In this document: piece after piece, positions 13,972 through 23,055 of the stretch
Position numbering within the stretch: the stretch's first letter is position 1
Layout: each line of letters begins with the position of its first letter
NCBI RefSeq assembly: GCF_014202035.1
Contig: NZ_JACHFR010000002.1
Location: 949,816-1,013,815, forward strand
DNA length: 64,000 nucleotides
From: Treponema rectale
Lineage (GTDB): Bacteria > Spirochaetota > Spirochaetia > Treponematales > Treponemataceae
Reading direction: 5' to 3'
The notes under the pieces: generated by a model
What the model was told of the DNA's origin: nothing
Databases searched by the model: none
The model's input: only the letters and a program-made list of their open reading frames with translations
Position numbers and translations under genes: made by a program

Positions 13972-14853
13972 ATGAAAAAGTATTTTATATTATTAGCTTT
14001 AATTTTATGTTCAGGTTATTTTTTTTCTTTAGATTCACAATATTTCAGCAGCAACAAAAAGATTGATTATTTATATGTAAAATCACCTGAAGGATTGCGG
14101 ATAAGAAATAAACCTGATTTATCAGGTGATAGAACTGGAGTTCTTTATGACAGAATGAGAGTAAAAATTATTTCTGTTGGAAAAGAAATTACAATTGACG
14201 GTATAAAATCAAACTGGATAAAAATCCTTCTTCCCATTGAAACAGTGCAGGCAGATGAAAATGTATATGGATGGGTTTTCGGCGGATACTTGACGGATAA
14301 AGCAGAACCTTTTTCAACAGAAAGCTGGACAGATAATGATTTAAAAAGATATCTGTGCAGATTTTCCTGGGTAACTGGAACCGGAAACAGATCCTATTAT
14401 CAATTCAACTTAAATAATTCATATAGTGTCAATTTATTAGAATCAGGTCTGGGTGGATTTGGAGAATACTCGGTTTCATTAAAGAATAAAACAATAACAG
14501 TAAAAAGCCGTTATGCAGATGAAGACTCTGAAAGTGAAATAATAACTGATGTATATAAAATCATAAAAATTGAAGAAGATAAGCTTACGTTAAATATTAA
14601 AGGATATGAGTTTATTTTTATTCCTTCTATAAATCAGAAAGTTTTCTATGAAATTCTTACACAGGAAAAGTTTAATCCCGGCTTGTTTTATTTACCTTCA
14701 TATTATGCCCTCATGTTTCCATTCAGTTCGGACTTAATAAAAAAAATTGACAGCAGGGATTTTATAAATAAAAGTATGGATAATTTGATAAAGATGGGGA
14801 TCTATGTAGAAGATGAGGAATATGAAAAGGCATATAATTCATATTGGAATTAA
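13972..14853 (+). CDS. Secreted SH3-domain protein (paralogue of the gene at 9940)
   Basis: ATG 13972 follows AGGAAGGA at 13961-13968. The 293-aa product has a signal peptide (to about FFSLDS), an SH3 domain at 35-110 (LYVKSPEGLRIRNKPDLSG, then YGWVFGGYL) and a C-terminal half resembling that of the protein at 9940, including an aspartate/tyrosine-rich end with YNSYWN against YHDYWNP. Paralogy along the whole length suggests an old duplication or two cassette-borne relatives. Confidence 0.75.
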   Translation: MKKYFILLALILCSGYFFSLDSQYFSSNKKIDYLYVKSPEGLRIRNKPDLSGDRTGVLYDRMRVKIISVGKEITIDGIKSNWIKILLPIETVQADENVYGWVFGGYLTDKAEPFSTESWTDNDLKRYLCRFSWVTGTGNRSYYQFNLNNSYSVNLLESGLGGFGEYSVSLKNKTITVKSRYADEDSESEIITDVYKIIKIEEDKLTLNIKGYEFIFIPSINQKVFYEILTQEKFNPGLFYLPSYYALMFPFSSDLIKKIDSRDFINKSMDNLIKMGIYVEDEEYEKAYNSYWN

Positions 14854-14911
14854 AACAGTCGTACAACCATGTGCTGACTGAGTACCTGCATTATTTTTTA
14901 AGGAGATTAAT

Positions 14912-15880
14912 TTGAGTAAGATTGCAGTTTTTTTTGACGCAGAAAATGTTCCTGCAAAAACAGTACCGGAGATAATTGCTTTTTTGTCTACGAAAGGTGA
15001 TATTCTTTTTCAAAGGGCATATGCAGACTGGTCAATAACAAATACTAAATCCTGGCAGACACAGATTACAAAAACGCCGATTACAGCAATTCAGCAGTTT
15101 CATCATAATCAGGAACAGGCGGTAGATAAAGCTGTAATGATGGATGCCATCGAATTGGCTATAAAACATGAAGATATAGATATTTTTGCATTAATTGCTT
15201 CTGATAATGGATATTATTCTTTGAGCCTTCGTTTGAGGGAACTTGGGAAACGGGTTATAGGAATTGGTGAAAAAGGGAAGTGCAGTCCAATCTGGATAAA
15301 CTCCTGCAATGAGTTTACATATTTTCAGGATCTGGAAGAAATTGATGATGATATATTACTGGAATCAGAAAGTACAAAAGATTCAAATGATCTTGAAGGT
15401 TTTGCAGTTGAGAAGTTTCTTGAAAAAGCATTTGATTCTACTCCATTTTATAAAGATACAAATACTGTTCTGCTGTCTCAAATGTGGGAATCGATTTTAA
15501 GGCTGAAGCCTGATTTTACAGTTAAGGATTATGGTAAAAAATCCGCACGGGAATTTTTAATGTCGTTTGAAGATAAATTCAAAATTTCAGACGATGGTAA
15601 AAATCAAAGAACTTTTTTTGTTGAAAAAATTGAGAATCGGAATTCTCAGAGAAAAACAGGAGTTATAAAAAGAAGAATAGGCTGTTACTGTATTATTTCT
15701 GCAGATGATAAAAAAGGAGATTATTTCTTTTACAGAAATGAGATTAATCCGGAATGTAAAAAAGAAAAACTTGAGAAAGGCATGAAAGTTGATTTTCTTG
15801 TTGTAAAGGAACCGGACTTGAATGCCGGTAAATCAAAAGACAAAAACGGACGGGCAACGGACTTAAAGATTATAAAATAA
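14912..15880 (+). CDS. NYN-domain RNase-like protein with C-terminal nucleic-acid-binding parts
   Basis: TTG 14912 follows AAGGAG (14899-14904). The 322-aa product starts with a NYN/LabA domain (IAVFFDAENVP with the first acidic site, VDKAVMMDAIELA, IFALIASDNGYYSL with further acidic residues, then LRELGKRVIGIG), the PIN-like fold of metal-dependent RNases. Residues 165-235 resemble a winged-helix OST-HTH/LOTUS domain (LLSQMWESILRLKPDFTVKD). The C-terminal 70 residues (TGVIKRRIGCYCII, DYFFYRNEI, GMKVDFLV) look like a cold-shock/S1-type strand pattern. Probable role: RNA cleavage or RNA regulation in the cytoplasm. Confidence 0.82.
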   Translation: MSKIAVFFDAENVPAKTVPEIIAFLSTKGDILFQRAYADWSITNTKSWQTQITKTPITAIQQFHHNQEQAVDKAVMMDAIELAIKHEDIDIFALIASDNGYYSLSLRLRELGKRVIGIGEKGKCSPIWINSCNEFTYFQDLEEIDDDILLESESTKDSNDLEGFAVEKFLEKAFDSTPFYKDTNTVLLSQMWESILRLKPDFTVKDYGKKSAREFLMSFEDKFKISDDGKNQRTFFVEKIENRNSQRKTGVIKRRIGCYCIISADDKKGDYFFYRNEINPECKKEKLEKGMKVDFLVVKEPDLNAGKSKDKNGRATDLKIIK

Positions 15881-15948
15881 AAATATGATGAGTACTCTGC
15901 TGCAGATATGTATTAGGCGTGGTTTTATGGTCACAGTACAATTATAAG

Positions 15949-16002
15949 ATGTTCACCGGAATTGTGAATGATGATTCATTTTTCTGGTGAACATTTTTTT
16001 TC
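15949..16002 (+). terminator. Intrinsic terminator after the NYN gene
   Basis: ATGTTCACCGGAA (15949-15961) pairs with TTCTGGTGAACAT (15982-15994, one GU), followed by eight or more T. Confidence 0.9.
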
Positions 16003-16006
16003 TTAC

Positions 16007-16792
16007 TTATTTCGGTGTGTATTTGATGTAATCATAGTAAGCATATTTTGGACCTGAGTACCAGAAGTGATTAAGCCAGCTGTCTACTCCAGTTCCAGGC
16101 CATAGATTTACCATTATCTGCATTGGATGGGACGGCATTTTCTTTCCATATGGAGCATTGAAACCTCTGTTGTTTACACCATATACCCATTTTCCGTCAA
16201 TGTACCAGTTTATATATCCGTTACCGTATTCGATGGCATATTTGTGATAACCTTTGCTTGCATCAAATCCGAGGTTGATTATTTTTTCATTATTGGCAAC
16301 ACCGTCAACATAATAGTTGAGCTGAACTTTTGTAGTGTCTTTTCCGAGAATTTCTACATCAATTTCATCCCATGGATTTCCGGTGTACAGGAAGAAGGAA
16401 GTTACAAGTCCGTCGCCTTTTGCAGCCATCATGTTTGTTTCAAATGTGCCGTAGCTGAATGTATTGTGAGTTCTGTATTCTCCGCTGGAATATGGTTTTC
16501 CGTAACTTGGTGTATTATCCAGCTTAATCGTCATCTTACCGTTGTTGAACCAGATATGATCGCTTTTCCATCCGCAGTTGAACATTCCTCCGTTTGTCCA
16601 GTCAGCTTTTCCGAAAACACCGGTGTTGTGGTAATCAAGTCCGTCCCAGAGACTCCAGGTTTGAACAGATCTTGCAGAAGTTTCCTCCGGTTCATTTTCC
16701 TGTACGACAGATACGTTTTGAGAACATGAACTCAGAGCCAGTAAGGCTGCAGTACTCAGCAGAACTGCAATTTTTTTTGCGTTTACTTTCAT
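16007..16792 (-). CDS. Lichenase-type GH16 beta-glucanase lipoprotein
   Basis: The 261-aa product has a lipobox LSSC (Cys23) and a GH16 fold: WTNGGMFNCGW, SSGEYRTHNTFSYGTFE, then WDEIDVEILGKDT with Glu143 as nucleophile, Asp145 and Glu147 as acid/base. The WDEIDIEFLGKDT form is typical of beta-1,3-1,4-glucanases (licheninases), which cut mixed-linkage cereal glucan. The missing CBM and short length fit a simple lichenase. Lipid anchoring places it on a membrane. A strong AAGGAGGAAT precedes the ATG. It stands alone between the NYN gene and the fRMsr gene. Confidence 0.93.
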   Translation of the reverse strand: MKVNAKKIAVLLSTAALLALSSCSQNVSVVQENEPEETSARSVQTWSLWDGLDYHNTGVFGKADWTNGGMFNCGWKSDHIWFNNGKMTIKLDNTPSYGKPYSSGEYRTHNTFSYGTFETNMMAAKGDGLVTSFFLYTGNPWDEIDVEILGKDTTKVQLNYYVDGVANNEKIINLGFDASKGYHKYAIEYGNGYINWYIDGKWVYGVNNRGFNAPYGKKMPSHPMQIMVNLWPGTGVDSWLNHFWYSGPKYAYYDYIKYTPK

Positions 16793-17001
16793 TTAATTCC
16801 TCCTTATAAAGCTTTTGCAAGTAAACTTTATGGAATAATTAAAAGGCTGAATTTTTATATCAACTATAATTATTTTATTCAAAATTACAGAAAATTGTTC
16901 CGTAAGATATTTTTCTTATTTTTTTTTACTTCTTCTGTACACAGACAGCATGATTTTTATACAATGATTCTGAAAATACAGAATAAAAATAGGATATAAA
17001 A

Positions 17002-17457
17002 ATGGCAGCAGATTATGAACTTTTATGCTCAATGCTTTCTTCCCTTACTTTGAATGAAAGACATCCTGTACCAAATATGGCAAATGCTGCGGCACTTTTA
17101 TGGCAGGAACTTCCGGATATAAACTGGGCCGGCTTTTATACAATGGAAGACGGTTATTTGCTTTTAGGACCTTTTCAGGGAAAGCCTGCCTGTATAAGGA
17201 TTCCACTAGGAAAAGGAGTGTGCGGTACGGCAGCTGAAAAAAATAAAACTCAGCTTGTAAAAGATGTCCATCAGTTTAAAGGACACATTGCCTGTGATTC
17301 AGCTTCTAATTCAGAAATAGTCATTCCCCTTCATGATAAAGATAAAAAGGTATGCGCTGTGCTTGATATAGACAGTCCGTTAACAGGACGTTTTACAGAT
17401 GAAGATAAAGCAGGTCTTGAAAAATTTGCACATATTCTTGAAAAAGCATGCATGTAG
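17002..17457 (+). CDS. msrC: Free methionine-(R)-sulfoxide reductase, GAF type
   Basis: The 151-aa GAF-domain protein has the fRMsr pattern NWAGFY, GPFQGKPAC, GVCGTAA and HIACDSASNSEIVIP. Its three cysteines at 64, 74 and 98 have exactly the spacing of E. coli fRMsr (84, 94, 118). The enzyme reduces free Met-R-sulfoxide in the cytoplasm, using thioredoxin. AGGA at 16991-16994 precedes the start. The GH51 gene begins 13 bp after the stop, so the two are likely co-transcribed, although their functions are unrelated. Confidence 0.95.
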   Translation: MAADYELLCSMLSSLTLNERHPVPNMANAAALLWQELPDINWAGFYTMEDGYLLLGPFQGKPACIRIPLGKGVCGTAAEKNKTQLVKDVHQFKGHIACDSASNSEIVIPLHDKDKKVCAVLDIDSPLTGRFTDEDKAGLEKFAHILEKACM

Positions 17458-17470
17458 AGGAGTGAAAGAG

Positions 17471-19963
17471 ATGAAAAAGATTCTTGCGGCATTATCAGCA
17501 TTATGTGCAGCAGTTGTAGCTGTGGCACAGACAAAAATTACAGCAGATTTTACAGAAACGAAGACACCTGTAAGTCCATATCTGTTCGGTATTTTTTATG
17601 AAGACATAAACTATGCAGCAGACGGGGGCCTTTACGGAGAACTTATTCAGAACCGCTCCTTTGAATTTTCAAAAAGCGGAAAATCTTTTATGGAATACTG
17701 GAATCCGGTTTCTTCTGAGAATGAAGTCTTTTGTTCCAGAATAACTGAATGTATGGAAAGTCCTCTTAATAAAAATAATACTGTGTTTTTAAGATTAAAC
17801 GTACGCCAGTCCGGAGATGGAATTTCAAATTCAGGTTATGACGGAATTAATGTAAAAGCCGGAAAAATATATCCCCTCAGCCTTTATCTTCGCAGCCCGG
17901 ATTCATCTGTAGATAAAGTTCAGATAGAACTGCGTAACAGGAAAACATTACGGAAACTTTTTAAAACTGAATTTGAAATTTCATCAGAATGGAAAAAATA
18001 TCATGCAGAAGTTATTCCTGAAAAATCCTGTGAAGAAGCAGAACTTCTGGTGACGGTTTCTTCTTCAGATGGAACTGTTGATGTTGATTTTGTTTCACTG
18101 TTTGCATCTGATATCTATAATGATGAAGAAAATGGTTTGAAAGAAAACCTTGTATTGATGCTTAAACAAATGAAACCTGGATTTGTCAGATTCCCTGGTG
18201 GTTGCATTGTTCACGGTTATAATCTTGAAAACAGTTTCAACTGGAAAGATACCGTTGGTCCGGTCGAAGAAAGAAAAGAGAAGGCTAATTACTGGGGTTA
18301 TCAGCAGAGTTACGGACTTGGATTTTATGAATATTTCAGGCTCTGTGAAGATATCGGCAGTCAGCCTCTTCCGGTTTTAAGAGCGGGTGTTTCTCATTAT
18401 GGACATACCTGTAATTCAGATGAACTTATGCAGCTGGCTCAGGATGCCCTTGACCTTATTGAATGGGCAACAGGAAGCAGAGATTCTGAATGGGGAAAGA
18501 TTCGTGCAGAAGCAGGACATCCGGAACCTTTTGAACTTAACTATATTGGAATCGGAAATGAAGACTGCGGAGAAGATTATTTTTACAGATACAGTTACAT
18601 TGCATCAAAAATAAAGGAAAAATATCCTGAGATTAAGACAGTTATTTCTTCCGGCTATACTTATGATGATGTAAATTTTCATAATGCCTGGAATAAAGTT
18701 AATGAATGGGAAGGCAGTGCTTTATATAAAAATACTGTAGATTTAGTTGATGAGCATTATTACAATCCGTCTGCATGGTTTCTAATGAATTCAAACAGAT
18801 ACGATGACAGAGAGTTTTATAAAACAGAAAAAAGTTTTCCGAAAGTATTTATAGGAGAATATGCTTCATGGGTTGAGGGACGCCGCGGAAATCTTTTTGC
18901 AGCACTGACTGAAGCAGCCTATATGACGGGAATTGAAAGGAACGGGGATGTAATTGAACTTGCTTCCTATGCACCTCTCTTTGCACGGGAAAATCATGTA
19001 CAGTGGATTCCTGATGCAGTCTGGTTTAATGATGAATTTGTTTACGGGACGCCGTCATATTATGTGCAGTCTATGTTTATGAACAACAAGACAGATTTTT
19101 CCATAAGGACAGCTGTAGAAAATAATAAAACGATTGTTGATTCTCATAAAATGAAGGGCAGTGTCGGGCTTGCAACCTGGCAGACTCAGGCAGAATATTC
19201 AAATATTAAAGTTACTGACATGTCAGAAAATAAAATTCTCTATGACAGTTCCTCTGAAAAAATGAATATGAAAAAACTTAATGTCAGGAGCGGTTCCTGG
19301 AGTATAAAAAATAATTCTCTGATTCAGAGTGATGAAGGTGATAACATGCGCCTTACTTTTGAAAAACTTATAAAGCCTTCTGAAAATTATGATTTTGAAG
19401 TGACAGCAAGAAAAATCAGAGGTAATGAAGGTTTTCTCATAATGTTTGGTGTCAGTAAAGAAAATTTTTACTGGTGGAATATCGGAGGGTGGGGAAATAC
19501 TCAGAGCTGCGTTCAGAAAGGAACGGCTCCCTCAAGAACTGTAATTGGAGATTCAAAGAATATAACAGTTGAACGTGACCGTGAATATAAAATAAAAATT
19601 GAAGTCAGGGGTGATACGTATCGATGCTATCTTGACGGAGAACTGCTTCATGAGTTTACAGATCGTGAAGAATATAAAAAGATTTTTGCTCATGTGGGAG
19701 AAACTGAAGACGAAGTAATCATTAAGATTGTCAATACAGGAAACAGAAAAGAAAAATGCAGTGTAGTACTTAATGGTGCGGACATGTTAAATCCTGATGC
19801 ACAAATTATAACTTTAAGCGGAAGATTTGATTCAGAAAATTCTTTTGAAAATTCCCGTGCCGTATGTCCGGAAAATTCACCGGCAGTCATAAAGTCTCCG
19901 GATTTTACTTATACGGTAAAGCCTTATTCTTTTACGATAATAAAACTGACTAAAAAGAAGTGA
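17471..19963 (+). CDS. GH51 alpha-L-arabinofuranosidase, secreted
   Basis: ATG 17471 follows GGAG at 17458-17461; earlier in-frame starts lie inside the fRMsr gene. The 830-aa product has a signal peptide (to AVAQ), an N-terminal carbohydrate-binding-like region (to about 220), a GH51 TIM barrel (PGGCIVHGYNLENSFNWKD, GIGNEDCGEDY with acid/base Glu364, FIGEYAS with nucleophile Glu463) and a C-terminal beta domain. A further lectin-like module (about 575-760) is inserted between barrel and C-terminal strands. GH51 enzymes release arabinose from arabinan or arabinoxylan. Periplasmic or extracellular. Confidence 0.94.
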   Translation: MKKILAALSALCAAVVAVAQTKITADFTETKTPVSPYLFGIFYEDINYAADGGLYGELIQNRSFEFSKSGKSFMEYWNPVSSENEVFCSRITECMESPLNKNNTVFLRLNVRQSGDGISNSGYDGINVKAGKIYPLSLYLRSPDSSVDKVQIELRNRKTLRKLFKTEFEISSEWKKYHAEVIPEKSCEEAELLVTVSSSDGTVDVDFVSLFASDIYNDEENGLKENLVLMLKQMKPGFVRFPGGCIVHGYNLENSFNWKDTVGPVEERKEKANYWGYQQSYGLGFYEYFRLCEDIGSQPLPVLRAGVSHYGHTCNSDELMQLAQDALDLIEWATGSRDSEWGKIRAEAGHPEPFELNYIGIGNEDCGEDYFYRYSYIASKIKEKYPEIKTVISSGYTYDDVNFHNAWNKVNEWEGSALYKNTVDLVDEHYYNPSAWFLMNSNRYDDREFYKTEKSFPKVFIGEYASWVEGRRGNLFAALTEAAYMTGIERNGDVIELASYAPLFARENHVQWIPDAVWFNDEFVYGTPSYYVQSMFMNNKTDFSIRTAVENNKTIVDSHKMKGSVGLATWQTQAEYSNIKVTDMSENKILYDSSSEKMNMKKLNVRSGSWSIKNNSLIQSDEGDNMRLTFEKLIKPSENYDFEVTARKIRGNEGFLIMFGVSKENFYWWNIGGWGNTQSCVQKGTAPSRTVIGDSKNITVERDREYKIKIEVRGDTYRCYLDGELLHEFTDREEYKKIFAHVGETEDEVIIKIVNTGNRKEKCSVVLNGADMLNPDAQIITLSGRFDSENSFENSRAVCPENSPAVIKSPDFTYTVKPYSFTIIKLTKKK

Positions 19964-19973
19964 TGAGAAAAAA

Positions 19974-20021
19974 CTTTTCCGTTTTAACGGCATTATGTCT
20001 GTAAAAAACGGAAAAGCTTTT
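19974..20021. terminator. Bidirectional intrinsic terminator
   Basis: CTTTTCCGTTTT (19974-19985) and AAAACGGAAAAG (20005-20016) form a 12-bp stem with T-runs outward on both strands, serving the convergent GH51 and pyrophosphatase genes. Confidence 0.88.
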
Positions 20022-20034
20022 TAGTTTTGTAAAA

Positions 20035-21690
20035 CTATTTCAGATAATTCAATACCTGTTCCGTTATAAGCGGAACCAGCTGCTTTTTACGGCTGACGAC
20101 TCCCTGCAGGTAATAGACATTCTCTTCCTGTTTCGGGAAGGTTATGAACGGCAAAAAGTTTTTGTCTGATTCAATAAGAAGAACACTGCTTAATGTGGTT
20201 ATGTCCGTAACAAGAAGGCAGCTGAAAAGTCCCTTATGACTGCGGCGTTCAATTTCAAGTTCAGCAAGGAAGTCTTCCTTACGGTCAAGAATTTCTTTAG
20301 GGTTTCCGACTTCAATCTGGCTTACGGTATAAACAGCTTTGCCTTCCGTATATTCCTTCATGTCCTGACGTATTATTTCATCTGCAGCACGGCCAGAAAC
20401 GTGGCTTCCGGCAAGGAGGATTTCATTACCAAGTTCCTTTACGTCAAGATTTGTAATGTCGCTTAAGTAATCAGCGGTTTCTACATCAAGATCCGTAACT
20501 GTAGCACTCTGAAGTACAAGGGTATCACTTAAAATTCCGCAGAGAAGCAGAGCAGCAATTTCCTTTGGAATAGGCACTCTGTATTCGCGGTAAAGCTGGG
20601 TAATAAGAGTTGCTGTAGAACCTACCGGTTTGTTTATGAAAGTAATAGGATATTTTGTAGATAAGGTTCCGAGACGGTGATGGTCTATTACGCCTAAAAT
20701 TTTATAGTGGTCAATGTCTTCTACAGCCTGGCTGAGTTCATTGTGGTCAACCATTACTACGCTAATGTTTGGTTCTTTTAAAAGATCGTGTTCAGAAATA
20801 ATACCGATGACCTTGTTGTTTTCATCTACGACCGGCAGATATTTGCACTGGGAATGTTTGAGAATATCCTGAATTTTTGCAGTCGTATCATTTATGTGTA
20901 CCGGAAGAATTTCTTTGTCTGCAACGGCTGCAACCGGTGTAGAGTATGCTATGAGCATGGCGGTCGGGGTAGTTGTATACGGGCTTATGATTACCGATAC
21001 TCCGTTTTTTTCTGCGAGCTCGCGAAGTTCCTTGTTAAGGGCAAATCCGCTGGTAAGAATCATAAGTTTTACTTTGTGTTCAATACAAAGTTTCTGAATG
21101 TCTTCACGGTCACTTACGATTACTACAAGATCCTCGCTGGAATGACTTTCGAGCCTTTCTATGAAGGTTTTTTCTGATGATGAACCGACAAGAATGAAAG
21201 CTTTGAAGGTTTTGTCGGCGTCATGGTTCAGTATTATAGGCTGTGCATTCAGTGTTTTCTGAATAAGTGAAATGCTTGTAGAAATCTTGTTGCGTTTTTC
21301 CGGATTCATTATGCGTAAAACACTCTGTGCGAATCCTGAATAGTGCAGGAGTGAAAGATATTTTCCTTCTCCGTCTACAACTGGAAGAACTCTTAAGCCG
21401 GTTTTTTCCATTCTTCCGATTGCTTCCCATACAGAAACATTTTCGTTTACAGTTTCAAACTCTTCAGGCATGTAGTATTCAACTTTTGGAATAAGATTCG
21501 GGATATACTGAGGACGCTGAATATTAAATTTCTGGAATATATATGAAGTCTGAGGATTTAAATGTCCGGCCCTGCAGGCGATGTATTCATCATGTCCAAG
21601 AAGGTTTCTCAGTTTTGCATAGGCAACGGCAGCAACGACACTGTCGGTATCAGGGTTTTTGTGTCCGATTACATAAACTTTATTTTTCAT
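20035..21690 (-). CDS. ppaC: Manganese-dependent inorganic pyrophosphatase with CBS and DRTGG domains
   Basis: The 551-aa product is a family II pyrophosphatase: GHKNPDTDSVVAAVAYA at the start, then VDHNE, GVIDHHRLG, and GGSTATLI-like PVGSTATL and GILSDTL segments. Between residues 70 and 305 lies the regulatory insert with two CBS halves (VSVWEAIGRMEKTGLRVLPV, and QDILKHSQCKYLPVVDENN) flanking a DRTGG domain. The enzyme hydrolyses pyrophosphate; CBS parts in relatives bind AMP/ADP (inhibit) and ATP or diadenosine polyphosphates (activate). Single gene with the shared terminator downstream. Confidence 0.95.
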   Translation of the reverse strand: MKNKVYVIGHKNPDTDSVVAAVAYAKLRNLLGHDEYIACRAGHLNPQTSYIFQKFNIQRPQYIPNLIPKVEYYMPEEFETVNENVSVWEAIGRMEKTGLRVLPVVDGEGKYLSLLHYSGFAQSVLRIMNPEKRNKISTSISLIQKTLNAQPIILNHDADKTFKAFILVGSSSEKTFIERLESHSSEDLVVIVSDREDIQKLCIEHKVKLMILTSGFALNKELRELAEKNGVSVIISPYTTTPTAMLIAYSTPVAAVADKEILPVHINDTTAKIQDILKHSQCKYLPVVDENNKVIGIISEHDLLKEPNISVVMVDHNELSQAVEDIDHYKILGVIDHHRLGTLSTKYPITFINKPVGSTATLITQLYREYRVPIPKEIAALLLCGILSDTLVLQSATVTDLDVETADYLSDITNLDVKELGNEILLAGSHVSGRAADEIIRQDMKEYTEGKAVYTVSQIEVGNPKEILDRKEDFLAELEIERRSHKGLFSCLLVTDITTLSSVLLIESDKNFLPFITFPKQEENVYYLQGVVSRKKQLVPLITEQVLNYLK

Positions 21691-21998
21691 AGATGAATAT
21701 TTTACTGCAGCATCGTTTTTTTGAAAAGTGTTCCGTTAATGGCTGAATAGGGGTAAAACTTCGGCAGCCGGTTTTATGGTCTGAAAGCATTTTTATCTGC
21801 GTACAGGCAGTGAAAGCAGCGGATTTTATAAAAATATTTCGAAAAAAACAGCTTTTATGTTGACTTATTATATTCTTTTTATGATATTCTTTTATACAAA
21901 TAAAACTAGAAAAGGATTAATGAATGTTTTTTGTTTACGGATGAATTTCAGGAATGGTTCCTGTGTTTTCTTTCTGTAAGTATTAAACCTTCAGAATT
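21691..21998. other. Intergenic region with promoter-like sequence and a possible leader ORF
   Basis: About 300 bp, AT-rich. TTGACT at 21858-21863 followed by TA-rich DNA (TATGAT near 21879) could be a promoter for the ankyrin gene. Downstream is the short ORF described separately. Nothing else is recognised. Confidence 0.4.
21920..21979 (+). CDS. Possible 19-codon leader ORF
   Basis: ATG 21920 sits 4 nt after AAAGGA (21911-21916), a better ribosome site than the one for the following gene. It encodes MNVFCLRMNFRNGSCVFFL and stops 19 bp before the ankyrin gene. It could couple translation, act as a leader, or be chance. Confidence 0.3.
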   Translation: MNVFCLRMNFRNGSCVFFL

Positions 21999-22817
21999 TT
22001 GAGAATCGTGCAGAATACAAAAACAAATTTACCAGTCTTAAATGTGTCGGAAAATGGTCTTGAAATTAATGGAAAACCTCTTGAACCGTTTTTTTTGCTA
22101 GAAGATCTGATTGCTGTTATAGGTCAGCCGGATGAACGTTACTGGCAGGATCCTGAGCATAAATTTTTTGAAATCTGTCAGTGGAATGAACTTGGTTTGA
22201 GGACACGTTCAGATTATGAAGATAATACGAGAGTTCTTTCTTTTTATCTTTGTCTTAAGAAGAATCCTAAAAAAAGCCTGAATGCTTTTCCCGGTGATTT
22301 AATTGTTAATGGAGTGAATTTTGCGGAAAGACGGGAAGAATTCTTTTTTAATTACATTGAACTTGGCCGTGACTGTATCTGGGGTAAGTCACTGGATGCA
22401 GAATATGGTTATTGTAAGTGTGATGATGCAGAATTTATTGCATTTGATTTCTATAAGACGATTTATATTGCAGTATTCTTTAACCGTATTGATTATCTGG
22501 AAACTCTCGTTAAAGCCGGTCATGATGTAAACTGTCATGCAGATTTTAATAAGGAGCCGCTTTTGAGCTTTGCCGTATCTAAGAATAATCCTGAAATCAT
22601 GCAGATTCTTATTGATGGCGGCGCTGATGTTAATAAACAGGATCTGTCTGGAGTTACGCCGCTGATGACAGCCATAAAGCTTAATCTTGTGGATATGGCA
22701 AGGCTTCTTATAAAAGCCGGAGCTTCATTTGACATAAAGGACGGCAGGGGATTTACTGCCAGGGATTATGCAGAGAAGCTTGATGTTGACGCAGGTATAA
22801 AGGAATTGTTTGCCTGA
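21999..22817 (+). CDS. Ankyrin-repeat protein
   Basis: No ATG lies in the 5' part; TTG 21999 or GTG 22008 are the possible starts, neither with a good ribosome site. The 272-aa product has an N-terminal domain (about 10-105: NGLEINGKPLEPFFLLEDLI then WNELGLRTRSDYED) seen beside ankyrin repeats in other bacteria, and three to four ankyrin repeats at 145-270 (NRIDYLETLVKAGHDVN, NNPEIMQILIDGGADVN, NLVDMARLLIKAGASF). No signal peptide. A protein-binding role is likely; the partner is unknown. Confidence 0.82.
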   Translation: MRIVQNTKTNLPVLNVSENGLEINGKPLEPFFLLEDLIAVIGQPDERYWQDPEHKFFEICQWNELGLRTRSDYEDNTRVLSFYLCLKKNPKKSLNAFPGDLIVNGVNFAERREEFFFNYIELGRDCIWGKSLDAEYGYCKCDDAEFIAFDFYKTIYIAVFFNRIDYLETLVKAGHDVNCHADFNKEPLLSFAVSKNNPEIMQILIDGGADVNKQDLSGVTPLMTAIKLNLVDMARLLIKAGASFDIKDGRGFTARDYAEKLDVDAGIKELFA

Positions 22818-22826
22818 GCGGTCAAT

Positions 22827-23055
22827 AGCTTCCATGAAAGTGCTTCTTGCCTTTGGCAAACCGCACTTTCATTCCAGCGTAATTTTTGCGTTCAGCAAAA
22901 GCTTCCATGAAAGTGCTTCTTGCCTTCGGCAAACCGCACTTTCATTCCAGCGTAAATCGACCATTCAGGTCAAAGCTTTCACTTCGGAGACTTCTTGCCT
23001 TCGGCAAACTGCACTTTCATTTCAGCGTAAATCGACCATTCAGGTCGATTTACTC
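22827..23055. repeat. Tandem palindromic repeats between ankyrin gene and guaA
   Basis: Two 56-bp units (22827-22882 and 22900-22955) differ at one position or so; a third, changed unit lies at about 22975-23031. Each unit is a long palindrome: ATGAAAGTGC pairs with GCACTTTCAT, with an inner GCC-TTY-GGC hairpin. Units 2 and 3 are followed by ATCGACCATTCAGGTC; after unit 3 this completes a hairpin TAAATCGACC/GGTCGATTTA (23027-23051) that overlaps the guaA stop and could end guaA transcription. Confidence 0.85.

Noticed and set aside
16127-16729. 200-codon frame on the plus strand
   Set aside because: Antisense to the lichenase gene with its complete catalytic motif; composition is a mirror of that gene.
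22827-23055. Tandem units considered as a short CRISPR or as coding sequence
   Set aside because: Only two to three units with unlike short spacers, long palindromes, and frames through them repeat the same peptide by virtue of the DNA repeat.
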